Source: Pisolithus tinctorius
Lineage: Eukaryota; Basidiomycota; Agaricomycetes; Boletales; Pisolithaceae
Reading direction: 5' to 3'
NCBI GenBank assembly: GCA_024663395.1
Contig: JANFAH010000011.1
Span: 1,612,001-1,676,000, forward strand
Length of the DNA: 64,000 nucleotides
In this document: positions 34,647 through 46,159 of the stretch, in pieces
Layout: every line of letters starts with the position of its first letter
Position numbering within the stretch: position 1 is the stretch's first letter
The notes under the pieces: model-generated
Databases searched by the model: none
What the model was told of the DNA's origin: nothing
The model's input: only the letters and a program-made list of their open reading frames with translations
Translations under genes and position numbers: made by a program

Positions 34647-35693
34647 CCAAATCCTGCGTAAGTGTGTAGGGTTATGGGAGAAATAAACTCTTGCCTGTCT
34701 TTTCAAGGGACCCATAGTTACAGCCGTCATGGGAGTGGCCCTGTGCCCTGGAACTACGCTTAAGGGAACAGAGCTTCTGGAGAGAGAGGCTGAGCGAAGG
34801 ATGATATGGCCTGAGCAATGACAGGAAGCTTGCAATGATTCAATGACCCAGTGCTTGCTGACACATGCTGGGATGGGTTGTGAAGAGTGCCAGCTTACGA
34901 AGTAGTTTGAGCACTCACTTCCCATAGCCAGTCATGCATCACACAACTCATTGGAACACAACCATACCGAAAGAGTCAGCCACCATCTGGGATAAGTCTG
35001 AGGAACTGGGCGATAAGTTGTTCTCCATATACAGATGTCGGAAGATGTGCCATGAAGTGCAAGTGGGGATGAGCTAGCAGTATTAGAATGAGACTGTCAT
35101 CGACCACATCATCAGAAAATGTCATACACTGATCCCATGGAAATGTGTTGATGTCGTTGAGGTAACCGTTGTCGAGTGTGATGGGCAAGAAACCATCTCA
35201 GATGCTGTCATCCAAACAGAAGATCGGCCTACGACAATATGGTGACGATGATGTTACCCCCTAGCAAGAAGAGATTGAAAAACACAAAGCCGTACTGAAC
35301 ATGGTGTCGTTTCGGGACCACTGCTACCATTGGATGAATACAGTGATCAGTCAACTATTGATGCAGCTCTCACCTTTTCGTTCGAGCATGCCAAAGCACA
35401 TCTTACCAGCATTGACCCCCGTTTTGCAGAATTGTTCGGACAGCTGAAATGCAAACCGTTCGAACATCTCGAACAAGTTCATCCATTCCAGTGTGTACCC
35501 AGTGACAGGCAGCGTCCTTGGTTGTCTCAGTGGTTGGCGTGTTCGAAATTGCAGCTCGCTCGTGCAATCAATCTTGTGAGGTTACGTTGTAAAGGTGTAC
35601 AAGAGAACCTTTAGCTGATTGATGACATGTCAGGCCTCAACAGATATCCTGGCTTGCTGCTAGGTTAACCACTCATAAATTCCTTCGCCTTTA
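34647..35693. other. Spacer of the inverted duplication
   Basis: 1047 bp of single-copy sequence between the two arms. Its left part (minus, 34925-34650) has a weak coding-like stretch (GHRATPMTAVTMGPLKRQAR) that could extend the exon in the left arm. Its right part carries the glycosylase fragment described separately. Confidence 0.6.
35330..35500 (+). pseudogene. DNA-3-methyladenine glycosylase (HhH-GPD) N-terminal fragment
   Basis: The frame reads AKAHLTSIDPRFAELFGQLK, then CKPFEHLEQVHPF, the segment that precedes the helix-hairpin-helix glycosylase core in fungal AlkA/Mag1-type base-excision enzymes. The expected SIIGQQ(V/I)SW..A block that should follow is not present; the frame drifts into unrelated sequence before stopping at 35612-35614. 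About 55 of roughly 300-400 residues are kept, so this is a fragment. Its place in the spacer of an inverted duplication suggests rearrangement of a host locus. Confidence 0.6.
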
Positions 35694-35718
35694 GGGATGC
35701 CAGATTATTGAGAAAGGA

Positions 35719-36115
35719 ATGCTTGACAAATGGGACTACTGCCCATGCAAACTATTCGTTCTGAAGTCCAAGAAATTGGAACGTGCAATTGGGTGTGTCA
35801 TGAGCTCGACTTTGTCTGCAGAGCATCCCTCATACCTTCTTCTCGTGTTCACGACCCAGGCACTCGGCACCCGGTTCTACCACCTTGCTTTCCTACCTTA
35901 CAGATCTCACTCTCCCTGCCAACCACCCTGCCCATGCAGATATTTTGAAGTTGATACATAAGATGGAAACCACAGACTGGGCAGCTCTTGTGCGTGCATC
36001 CAATGCATGGCCATTTGCACTGGAGGTGAGTGGTTCAGTATTTCAAACACCCAACACACCCTTGTCACTACCAAGTAGTTTTGCCTTTGATGATGCATTG
36101 GCTTCCAGCAGGTAA
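35719..36115 (+). pseudogene. Unrecognised protein-like frame, right-arm copy
   Basis: Mirror of 34225-34621 with a few residue changes (for example FVLKSKKLERAIG against FILKSKKLEHAIG). Both copies keep their frames open, which fits a recent duplication more than selection. Confidence 0.4.
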
Positions 36116-36576
36116 TAACTGACATAATGCTTCACAATTCAGGATCTTCTCATTATGGAATCGTTCTCTTGGGAAGGAGGATAAATGCTTATATACGTAC
36201 TATCCCTTGATGGTAATCTGAAAATACTCCCCATGTGCATAGACATAAGCCAGGAAAAGCTGAGTATCCACCAACAGTACAGTATACACACTGGGTCTGT
36301 AAACCCACGTGTGGGGAACATGCTAAGACTCTAAGCCTATATGATCATAACGTCTCAGCCTGTTGCCGATTCTTACATAAGCACATATGCATCATTATGA
36401 TCAAGCGTCACTGGCAGCAGGATCCAGTGTATGAGCCACAAGGAGTGAAAGAACATGGAAGAAACGGATACTATGATACAGAAGTTTGAACGTTCTTAGA
36501 ATGTTCTCTTTGCCTTTATGTAAAACATAGTGTACTGTAGTTTGAAGAGCGAATTGACTTTGGCAGTCGGTTGTTG

Positions 36577-37330
36577 AATCTTACATAAGCAGAAAAATTG
36601 CACGCTCGGAAGTTGTCCGCTGCACTCTACACTCTGCACTCTACACTCTACACTCTACACTCTACACTCTACTGGACTAGGTATGGCGTGGTACATGCAG
36701 TGGGTGCCTGCAGTTGTGGGCTCCCCATGTGTGCCCATTGACCTATGTGGTTTTGGGTGCTCCTTCCATCAGACAACTAACCTTGGCATGGAAGCAGATG
36801 CCATACAACGGATGTGGCCAATCCTTGCAATTCAAGTCTCAGGCTCAGATTCCATGCAAGGTCACAGTTCGGGCTCAGAGTGAGCACATCACATGGGAGG
36901 TGGTGTGGTGGATGCTTGCAGTTGTGGGCTCCCTGTACTCCACTGTTTGATGTTGCCAACTCCTACCATGAATCTGTCAACGCTTGGCACCCTGTTTGGT
37001 ACATGTTGGCTCCTGACTAGCGAAGCTTCAGAGTTCCCTTATCTGAAGTTTGTAGTCCGAATTGACAATCGACAATCATCCAGTCGGGCCAAGGAACAGC
37101 TGCATGCAGATATTGCTGACCTAGAGACAAAGGCTTCCAGGTACCACCGTGCTAAACATGTTGCAGGTTGAAATAGCCCTATCAAGGACGTCATGGCAGT
37201 AGGAGCGTACCCGCAATCCTCTTTTGAGCATTGACAAGCCAGGCCCCTCGACTTTATCGGATTCCAGGTGTGTCCGGTTTTGACACAAACCTGTGATTTA
37301 TTCCCGCATTTCAAGTCCTTTGCTGAGGAC
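36577..37330 (+). repeat. Dispersed repeat R1, most complete copy (c)
   Basis: About 750 bp. It starts near TTACATAAGCAGAAAAATTG, passes a heptamer microsatellite (CACTCTA repeated about six times, 36625-36670), then ACTGGACTAGGTATGGCG, and extends to TTATTCCCGCATTTCAAGTC, which still aligns with the copy at 52500-53165. Frames within it are not preserved between copies. No terminal inverted repeat or flanking duplication could be fixed. Confidence 0.75.
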
Positions 37331-37519
37331 AGTGGTAATGGCCTTTCGAGTTCTTTGTTCTGGGCAGTGGGAAGCTGGCCGGCTGGTGTTGATGAGATAT
37401 CCGGCGTGATTTTAGTCTCCAGGTGTGTTCATCTACCTTTTTCTTTTGGAAGCCATACTTACTTGTCAATGTGGATGTAGTTGGATGCAATGATCATATT
37501 CTTCATCTCACTAGTGGCA

Positions 37520-39129
37520 TCTTCGACTTAGATCAGCAGGCCTACACCTGACGACAATGCCTTACCCATTTCCACCCTTATCGACGATTCGGCAGATGCT
37601 GGTTAGCGCCTCTCACCCTTTTCACTTATGAAGTACTTTCTAAATTACAGAACGAGCCGCATCCAGTGAAGGTTACGAAGCTTCATCACAAGGGTCAGCA
37701 GTCAGTTTCCTACGGAAATTGACATGCATCCTCCCAATTGGTATTCTGTGTGGGAGCACTACTTGGAGTGGGTCGTCAGGGTTTAAACTTTTAACTACGA
37801 AGCGCATGTAGACATGCCATTTTCGCTTCCTCTTGCGCAAGGATGACTTCCTTGACAATTTCACCGCCATTCTTAGATTTGACATCACTCCTCGTTTTCT
37901 TCAGCTTTTCCACGTTATGTTGCAATCCCTTGGTGTCAACACCTGATCCAGTTACGGAGATGGTCTCCTGAGGTTTACCCCATAAGAACAACCCAGTAGA
38001 TACAAATAGTCGTAAAGAAAATCATTGGATAGCTGTAACATATGACTAATGGGTCAAATTACTCAAGGCGAAGATGGGCCACATAGCATTTGGGATGCGA
38101 GTAGGCACGCTGACTCGGACAAGTACAGGGATTGACGGCAACCAAGGCAGTGCTATGTGGAGACTCGAAAGAAACCAAAGAATCGTAGAGATATAGATTT
38201 GCAGCTGAAAAAAACTGCATAAAAACTCAGACCCCCAAAAAACGAGACCTGTGGTTCGAAACAGGCTAAAAAATGCCCGTCTGCCAGCTTCACCAAAAAC
38301 GACAATAAGAAGCATGAGTATGGGCAGTGCTAGATGGCACAGATTGCTATGGGAGCAGAAACAGGAACAGATACCTCGGCAACAGCCAAAATGATGGTGT
38401 CGATGCCATAAGTAGCTTTGTTAGTTAGGCTGTAAACACAAGGCTGTACGGGGACTAGAAGTACTAGGTCTATGCCATTTGGTGAAAATATGGTAAAGCT
38501 TGATAGTAAGTAATAACAATAATGGATGGAGATGAGTTAGAGGGATCATTGTGAAAGGTTGGTCCAGTTCCAACTTAGAGAAAAAAGGAAGGATGCACAA
38601 TCACAGATATCTATATAAATAAACTAGGTGCAGGATTAGGTACAGCAAGACAAGGGTAAAAAGTGTTCATGCTCACCTCAGTCGCACGCAAGTAGTGACA
38701 ACGTCTGAGGTGACCAGTGTACAGTGCAAGACTAAACACTTCTAAGTATAACAATACTGAGACATGCAGGTGTTGAACCCAGAGATACATGACAAGGGAG
38801 GTCTCGTTGTGACATGTGCTATGTACAACCTTTGTAGGTAACAAGAAAATGCACATAAATTCGAGACAGGACACTTGTTCTTATGGCTCGGAGCGGACGT
38901 GTTCAGAACGGACTACACACGACTTGCCAAATCTAACACACAACATGCCCAACCAGTTGTCGCATAATTAAGCGGGAAAACTTCTACCCTCGTAGGAAAG
39001 TTGTATCTTGGCAAATATTCCTGTATCTAATTGCAACCAGACCGCACCCTTGGCAGGAGCCTTTTGACATTCAGTTCTATATTATGTTCTGATGGACGAG
39101 TGAGTCAATGTTCCAGTACATATTTTCAC
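37520..39129. other. Gene-poor stretch
   Basis: About 1.6 kb with no recognised gene. A Lys/Arg-rich minus frame at 37673-37888 and a hydrophobic minus frame at 38046-38315 have no family match. The 20 bases at about 37985-38004 (GAACAACCCAGTAGATACAA) also occur near 1615. Confidence 0.35.
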
Positions 39130-40367
39130 AGAAGGTGTACTGGTAAATCAGTTCCAGAGCGCCACATTGGCCATCGCAGCCTTCCAACTATCCCAGCCGA
39201 AATTTACACAGAAATCTTCGAGTACCTTGCACCACCTGGCAAGAGGCTCTCTGCAGAGCAAAGGAAGATTCTCACCAGGGTTGCTGGTGCATGCAAACTC
39301 CTCTGCCACATTGCGCTCCCCCGCATGTATGGACATGTGGATGTCTACTGGCTTGATAATCTTTCTTCTTTGCGAAAACACCCATTGTTCGGTCGTATTG
39401 CTGCTCATGAGGACCTTGCACTCTGGGCCGCCAAGTGTGTCAGGGAATGCAAACTCCATGGTTGGCTATCAGAACCTGAGGGATCATGGACCTCCACCCT
39501 CAGGCACATGCCCAACTTGCACAGACTTATGTTTGTCAAGTGTTTCATAACGAATGAGCACTGGCATGTAATAATGGCTTTGGGTGCACTGGAGGAATTG
39601 GTCTTACATGGGTGTCATTTCACAGAAACCCTTGGACCAGAAGGTCGGATTCAATCCAATCAGCCAGTGAAGCTCAGAGTACCTTCTGTTGAGTTTTACA
39701 GAGGTTGTAATTTTGATGACGTTGCTGCCAAGACGCTTGACTTGGGCTGTCTGCATTCCCTGAAGGCAGACATCAAATTTGCCAGGCTTCTCGACTGGCC
39801 TCAGGATTGCATCCTGGAGCAACTCCACATTAGTGGAATAGATTATTCTGATACTGCACATCAAACCACCTTAAAATCCACTTTGCGGGGGACAGGTCAA
39901 TGGGTTGCAGACCTCAAGCTGTCCTTTTGTAATCGGGATTTTCTTCCTGACTTCGAAAGCCACCTTCAGGCCAGTTTACCAGAGACCAGTCAAAACTTGC
40001 ATTCACTCACGCTGGTTTTTGATGGCACACCAAGGGATTGCATTCAGGTATGGAGTAGTCTTGATCCTATTCCTGGATACAACTCATGTTCCCACACGCC
40101 CAGATGAGTTCCATTGTCTGTTGCTATGTTGGCTTCAGTGAAACTATGGAGAGACTGGCCATGCAATATAGCACTACAGGTGTTGCAGCTTGGTGGCAAG
40201 GACCTAGTCAAATTTGTTTCGCACGCCCACAGTCATATGATGTGCAGGACATCATCCAACTCATCATTTCAAAGGTTTTTCCAAACATTAACTATGTAGA
40301 GATCTACGGGACTTTGTTACATCTGGAAGGTGGCTCCTGGGTTAATAGGGTTCCAGCTTTGGTTTAG
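39130..40367 (+). CDS. F-box-like/LRR protein
   Basis: An exon beginning at an acceptor near 39148 encodes RSLPTIPAEIYTEIFEYLAP, then a further stretch with LPRMYGHVDVYW, the helices of an F-box-like domain. It continues with leucine-rich segments (MPNLHRLMFVKCFITNEHW, ALEELVLHGCHF, CILEQLHISGIDYSD) up to a GTATGG donor after DCIQ at 40047. A later exon ending at TAG 40365-40367 gives LIISKVFPNINYVEIYG and LHLEGGSW. Such proteins usually recruit substrates to SCF ubiquitin ligases. The true first exon is not resolved, because no ATG precedes the F-box in this frame. About 930 bases of the main exon are free of stops. A diverged copy of the last exon lies at 51246-51330 on the minus strand. 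Confidence 0.7.
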
Positions 40368-40398
40368 TCATCATACTGGGATATTGTAGGATGGGTCC

Positions 40399-40644
40399 TC
40401 AGAGGATCAAGATATACATGCTAATGATGTGCAGTAATCTACATGGGGTGCATGATGGTGAAAACGTACTAGTAGATATGTGCTGGTTACCTAGAGAAAC
40501 ATACAGCAAGAGACACAGGCGCAAACAAGAAAAATCCCAGTCCCCCCTAAAGCCCTGAATGATCATTGGCGACAGAGAGTTTACAGACCTGGCCTGATGG
40601 CGTCTAGGAATCTCACGTAAGCCTACCCTGCTAGCGTTTAACAT
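40399..40644 (-). pseudogene. Second degenerate copy of the host-gene exon near fold-back element 1
   Basis: At 40620-40555 on the minus strand, FLDAIRPGL-stop-TLC aligns with the exon at 25100-25040 (FLDAVRPGLQTLC), and the downstream G-run and T-rich stretch are shared too. The copy has an in-frame stop and no following exon. It lies 50 bases from fold-back element 2. Confidence 0.5.
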
Positions 40645-40669
40645 GTCTGCTCAAACTCGATTCTACTTA

Positions 40670-42242
40670 CAGTGAGGGACAAAAGCGTTGCAATGTTTGT
40701 GAGGTGTGAATTGTTGCTGATGTAGCTTGGGCTATTCTGCGCAGATAATCATGATACCTATACCATTGGAGAGGGATGACTCTAAGCTTTCCAGAGAACT
40801 AAGGTTCAGTCAAAACAAAGCAATACATGCTGAGATACACCCTATTCTTTCCAAAAAGTGCATTGCAACGGTTTTGTCCCTGACTGGTGAAATCATGAAA
40901 TGTGACCCTTTGATGGGATTGTGGGCATGGAGGATGGGAAAAAATGATTACATAATAAACCACATGATCATCCAGTTGCTTTGTCAGCATGTAAACAATG
41001 ACAAACATTGGACTTGTACCATTAATCCTCCCTCTTTTACCACAACTCATGAAATCATCTCTCTAGCTCACATGGTCATTTTCTCAAGGAATTCTTATCA
41101 AATACTGGTGGCAACCACAGTGCCATCAGTATAACATGCTCTCAGAACCATCAGTCCCTTAAAAAACCTGCTGTCAGTCATTTCCTGGACTGTTTCCCCC
41201 CCCATGCCTGATGTGTTCTGGGACTAATCAGTACTTGGAAGGCTGAAAATGTTGTGGAGGTCAATCTGGCACTTCAGAACATGATGTACAAACCAGTCCC
41301 CTCTCAACCAATGCATTTCTGGCACAGGGACAATGGTATGGAAGTTAGGGAAAGACAAAATCCTCTTTACCCCTGGGTGTCATCAGAAGGATATGCTACT
41401 GAACTGCCATGGAGCAGAATCCTGTGCTTCCATCTGGCCCTGAATGTTGCCTTTGGTCACATATGACCAAATAATCCTTCCCAAGTCATCTACAGTTCAG
41501 ATCAGTGCAAGATCTAGTGAACCCTCTTATGGTGCTCAGAGCACAAGGAGGTTTTGTCTCACCCCAACTTCCATAAACATTTTCCTGTGCCAGAAATGCA
41601 TTGGTTGAGAGGGGACTGGTTTGTCCATCATGTTCTGAAGTGCCAGATTGACCTCCATGACATTCTCAGCCTTCCAAGTACTGATTAGTCCCAGAACACA
41701 TCAGGCATGGGGGGGGAAACAGTCCAGGAAATGACTGACAGCAGGTTTTTTAAGGGACTGATGGTTCTGAGAGCATGTTATACTGATGGCACTGTGGTTG
41801 CCACCAGTATTTGATAAGAATTCCTTGAGAAAATGACCATGTGAGCTAGAGAGATGATTTCATGAGTTGTGGTAAAAGAGGGAGGATTAATGGTACAAGT
41901 CCAATGTTTGTCATTGTTTACATGCTGACAAAGCAACTGGATGATCATGTGGTTTATTATGTAATCATTTTTTCCCATCCTCCATGCCCACAATCCCATC
42001 AAAGGGTCACATTTCATGATTTCACCAGTCAGGGACAAAACCGTTGCAATGCACTTTTTGGAAAGAATAGGGTGTATCTCAGCATGTATTGCTTTGTTTT
42101 GACTGAACCTTAGTTCTCTGGAAAGCTTAGAGTCATCCCTTTCCAATGGTATAGGTATCATGATTATCTGTGCAGAATAGCCCAAGCTACATCAGCAACA
42201 ATTCACACCTCACAAACATTGCAACGCTTTTGTCCCTCACTG
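40670..42242. mobile_element. Fold-back element 2 (Tc1/mariner-type termini)
   Basis: 1573 bp starting CAGTGAGGGACAAAAGCG and ending with its reverse complement, with TA at 40668-40669 and 42243-42244. Arms of about 662 bp (40670-41331 and 41581-42242) pair with every position summing to 82912, meaning no net indel between them. The 135-residue frame at 40727-41134 is identical to its mirror at 42185-41778 but is not a transposase I recognise. The central part aligns by eye with the loop of element 1, for example GGAAGGATATGCTACTGA in both, so the two are diverged members of one non-autonomous family. Confidence 0.85.
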
Positions 42243-42244
42243 TA

Positions 42245-43238
42245 TGAGTAACTCAAAGTTCTCAACTTACATCCCGAAATGTGTCTTCCAATCTCTTGAG
42301 GAGTTTGGGAGGAGGGCTCTGCGCTGCAAACAGCTACACGTATCACTGTCTGAGTGAGTACAGTCGAACTTCCCAGCGATGCTGAAGGCATAGGCGAAGG
42401 AAGTCGAGGCTGGGCCTGTGTTCACAAAGAGCTGCAATTTGGTCGTGCCAAACGTTGCTGAGGTCGTCAGTAGGTGGTTTTTCAATGTAACTTGGATACT
42501 GCATGATAAATGAGGATTGCGGATGGCTTTCCAGGAGCTACTTGTAGACTACTGGTAGCCTATTGGCACAATGGCATCGGCCGTAAACCTTATTTCTGGT
42601 ACACGGATATGTCGAAACATGGTACATGCCCCCACAGTGGATACTTAAAGGTAGGTTCATACTCAATTCTCAGTCAAGTTGTTTGCACATAGGGATTCTG
42701 GTAATCACTGACAATGCTGCTAGGTATGATAATACCGATCTCGTGTCAAGTCTGATGGCTGCCACCATGAAGCTTCAGTAATTATTCAACTGCCCATGAT
42801 CATATGCCTCCAGATCTCCCAAGTCTTGTTCGTACTGCATTTACAGTTATATCAAAGTCGAACACAGATTTGCTACCATCCCCCTTCCTGACATCGGTGT
42901 GCTGTTCCACTCCTGTTACTTGTGGGCTGGTGTGATGAGTTTCCATGCTTAAGTTTCCATCGTAATGTGATGTGTAATGCTGACACCGTTTGTGCAGGTG
43001 GCGAAGTCGTTTGATGTTAGCAAGGACTACATGCACTTCAGACATCGTCTCCTCGTCTTGACAAGATGAAACCAGGAGAATTGGGCTGCTGATGAGCAAT
43101 GCCAGCAACTTTCTTATGTAGTACTCCCCTCCTACCAGTTTGCTTTCCCGATCTGGTGGATTGAGACACAAGTTCCTTATCATTATGTACTGGTTTAAGC
43201 GTCAGATCAAGCTCTGGTTCTCCCTGGCCCTCACTGGA
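42245..43238. other. Gap upstream of helicase, with a local duplication
   Basis: No gene is recognised. The block AATGCTGCTAGGTATGAT plus about 40 further bases at 42712-42770 recurs at 43351-43410 inside the helicase 5' region, a local direct duplication about 640 bp apart. A Ser/Arg-rich minus frame (42800-43183) is unassigned. Confidence 0.4.
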
Positions 43239-46159
43239 ATGGCTTCACAGACTCTAAAGGCTAAGTACGAAGCTGAGGATGACGCTCGTCTCGAGGAAGT
43301 GACACTAAGGGTATGTCGAGTTTTAACCGTTGTGATAGGAACGGCACCTAATGCTGCTAGGTATGATTGCAGTGATCTCATGTCAAGTCTAAGGGCTGCG
43401 CACCATGTTTCGGCAATACATTTTTCGAGCCATCATGGCGATTCGTGCGATCTGGCACTCCAGCCTTTCTTTCTGATGCTTTGTATCAATTCCCCTTTCA
43501 AGCAGGAAACTCCACTCTGTCACGTGCCTCTGATCCTTTGTTCTTGAGTATGTTTTTAAGCCATGCAAGGCCAGCTCCCCTCTCTTCTCCTTGTAGTTCT
43601 ATTGTGCTGCTCATTGATCATGAAAACAGAAAAGCCAGTACTCCTCGCCGGTGACACAGATGATGAAGGAGAAGTTTTTTACTTACCTCGGACAGCCAGT
43701 CTGCTGTTGTCTGTTGTCAACCCATGCTATGCTGACACTTTGATCCATGCCTTGGACATGGGCGATTTTTGAAGTGTCACAGCAGATGATCAAGGCGTCG
43801 TGGTCAATGGTTTGCGACAGAGTGTAGAGTTATGGGATCACCAGAAGGTCGGTGTTGCATGGATGCGGGGACAAGAGCGAGAAGGAAAGAGAGGTGGCAT
43901 CGTTGTGGATGAAATGGGGTAGGATCTCTGTCTCCCAGACTTTGTTCTTCCTCCTCACTCTCACATGTAGCCTAGGAAAGACTATCTTGGGTATAACGAG
44001 AATTCTCAACAGACACCCCACATCCAATGATCGAGCATACGGATGGGCACATGCGACCCTGTGAGTGGCCTTTGTACATTGCGAAACTTAATTTTTACAA
44101 TGTTGAAGGATTGTATGCCCTGTCTCGTTAATCGGCCAATGGGAGAGTGAGGTCGAGAATTTTGCTGTTGGCCTCAATGTTGTAAAGCATCATGGCCTGT
44201 CGCGGAGCAGTGGTAAGGATTTTGGATTGTTGCGTCTCTAGCATCAGCTGATTTGTTTGTGATGCTGCAGATCCTCAGACTTTATGGGACAATCATGTCG
44301 TCATCACATCATATGCTACTGTAGCATCCGAGTATTCTGCCGTCTGCATGCATTCTAGCAGCCGCAAGTCTGCATTGTTTGGTGTGAAGTGGTGGAGGAT
44401 CATACTAGGTATTTTCCGCTGACACATAGGATGGATGCAGAGCTAAGCCCTGTGCCCACAGATGAAGCTCATCTGATCAGGAACTGGGCAGCAAAAAGCA
44501 CGAAAGCATGCTTCAATATAGTTGGGAAGTATCGATGGTGCTTTATGGGCACTCCTATGTAAGTAATTTGATGCATGTTTCTCAAAGAAGTTCATCCATG
44601 TCTGTAGACAAAATCGGGTTGAAGATTTGTACTCCATGTTCAGATTTATAAACATTAGACCCCTTGGTGACTTGCAGGAATTCAAAGATTATATCATAAA
44701 GCCCATCAAAGGTGGACAGGTGACCTTGGCAATTGAGCGCCTGCAGGTGAGAATGACTGGTTGATGAGAAGTTTTGTGTATTAATTAATTGTGTTCGTAT
44801 GTTCTGCAGGTTGTTCTAAGTGCCGTTATGCTTCATCGCCGGAAAGATGCTTTTCAAATTGATGCGCTGCAACTCCCTGGCCGTCATGTCCACATAGTTC
44901 AATGCCAGTTTGATGAAGGTGAACGAGGACTGTACCATACCCTTGAGGGGTGCGTCAAGTCCAGGGTCGAGGATTGGGTAAAGCAGGGCGTGGTGAAGAC
45001 TCATTTCGCTTGTGTTTTGGAGATGCTTCTTCACCTCCGTCAAGGTGAGTGACCTGGTTCCTTGCTATGTCATTAAGGATCAATTTTCCTTGCTTCATAG
45101 CTTGTGATCACCCAATGCTCATGTATCATAGCGGTGTTGTCAATGAAAATGTCTCCACATCATCATCCTCTGATTCGTTGGGCGGATTGAGTTGGTACAT
45201 TGAAGAATTGAATGTCGAACTCGATGATCTCTTGACCAAACTTCATCTGGAAGCTGATGATGAGAACGACCAGATGTAAGGATGGACCTTCCATTGTACA
45301 GCTGGTGATGGACTTGACCAAACCCCACAGTGAGGTTTTCCAATGCACGCAGCCAGCGAAATCTTCTGGTCACAAATCCGCATCTAGGATACCCAATGTT
45401 CCACCCCCATCAGTAAAGATGAGGCAGCTAGTTGACCTTCTCCTCAAGATCAATGCTGATTCGGCAGGCCGGGGAAAAATGATCATATTCTTGTACTTCA
45501 CATCCATGCTGGATTTGGTGCAACAGTTCCTTGTCGCCAAAGGCTTTATCCTTGCTCGTTGTGAGTGTGAGACCTTCTGAATTTCTTCAAACTCGCTGAC
45601 ACCTTATTTAGATGATGGATCTATGAGTCTATCTGAATGTGAGCAGAACTTGGAGTACATCAGCAGTGACCAGGACGTGAAATGTATCCTCGTATCTATC
45701 AAGGCGGGCGGTATTGGTCGGTTGCGATAAGGAACTGCATTACTGGCTCATCTGATCAGAGTTTCTCCAGGGTTAAACTTGACTGCGTGCAACAATATCA
45801 TCCTTCTAGAACCATGGTGGAATCCAGCAGTTGAAGTATGTGGTCACCCCACTTTCACTTCGAACACTTTGGACACTCAACCAAATGATTAGGAACAGGC
45901 TTTTGACCGTGTGCATCGAATTGGCCAACTTCTGCCAGTGAACATTTACAAGCTGGTGGTACAGGACAGTGTGGAGGAATGCATCTTGGAGGTTAGTCGA
46001 TGCCCAATAGCATGTCAGCAGGTATTATATGACTGACACATGCACAAGCTCCAGAATAAGAAGCGAAAATTAGCAGATGCCACTCTCAGTGGCAATACAA
46101 TCTCGGACATGACTCTAGATATTGGAGATGTCAGATGTCTCTTTCAGGTGGCAGCCTAA
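43239..46159 (+). CDS. SNF2-family DNA helicase/translocase (Uls1/Rad16-like)
   Basis: Roughly twelve exons. Clear splice junctions include introns 43919-43970, 44061-44108, 44213-44270, 44409-44461, 44559-44607, 44747-44809, 45045-45100, 45561-45611, 45717-45770, 45836-45892 and 45992-46048. Spliced motifs are DEMGLGKT (Walker A, I), [14 protein letters not shown] (Ia), IILDEAH (II), a variant MGTPIQN (III, family TGTP.QN), [10 protein letters not shown] (IV), KAGGIGLNLT (V) and DRVHRIGQ (VI), ending at TAA 46157-46159. Such enzymes move along DNA using ATP to remodel or clear bound proteins. No RING finger lies between the lobes. Faults are TGA 43770-43772 upstream of motif I and a one-base frame slip near 45270. 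The N-terminal exons (43239-43770) are uncertain. The catalytic core is otherwise complete, so the gene may be recent or mis-sequenced. Confidence 0.85.

Larger units (their letters stand above)
35694..37519 (+). repeat. Right arm of 5-kb inverted duplication
   Basis: Near-identical inverted copy of 32552-34646, without the solo LTR. It carries the protein-like frames at 35719-36115, the short repeat at 36200-36308 shared with 9865-10104, and R1 at 36577-37330. It ends at CTAGTGGCA, after which 37520 onwards is unrelated to the sequence left of 32552. Confidence 0.9.

Noticed and set aside
36625..36670. CRISPR-like array
   Set aside because: A 7-bp microsatellite (CACTCTA) without spacers, in a eukaryotic genome.
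36814..37171. Open frames within R1 as genes
   Set aside because: They change or break between the five copies, so there is no sign of coding constraint.
1615..38004. 20-base match GAACAACCCAGTAGATACAA at about 1615 and 37985
   Set aside because: Too short and isolated to define an element; no flanking similarity was found.
40727..42185. 135-residue frame of fold-back element 2 as a real gene
   Set aside because: It occurs twice as mirror images and matches no family; its openness is a by-product of arm identity.
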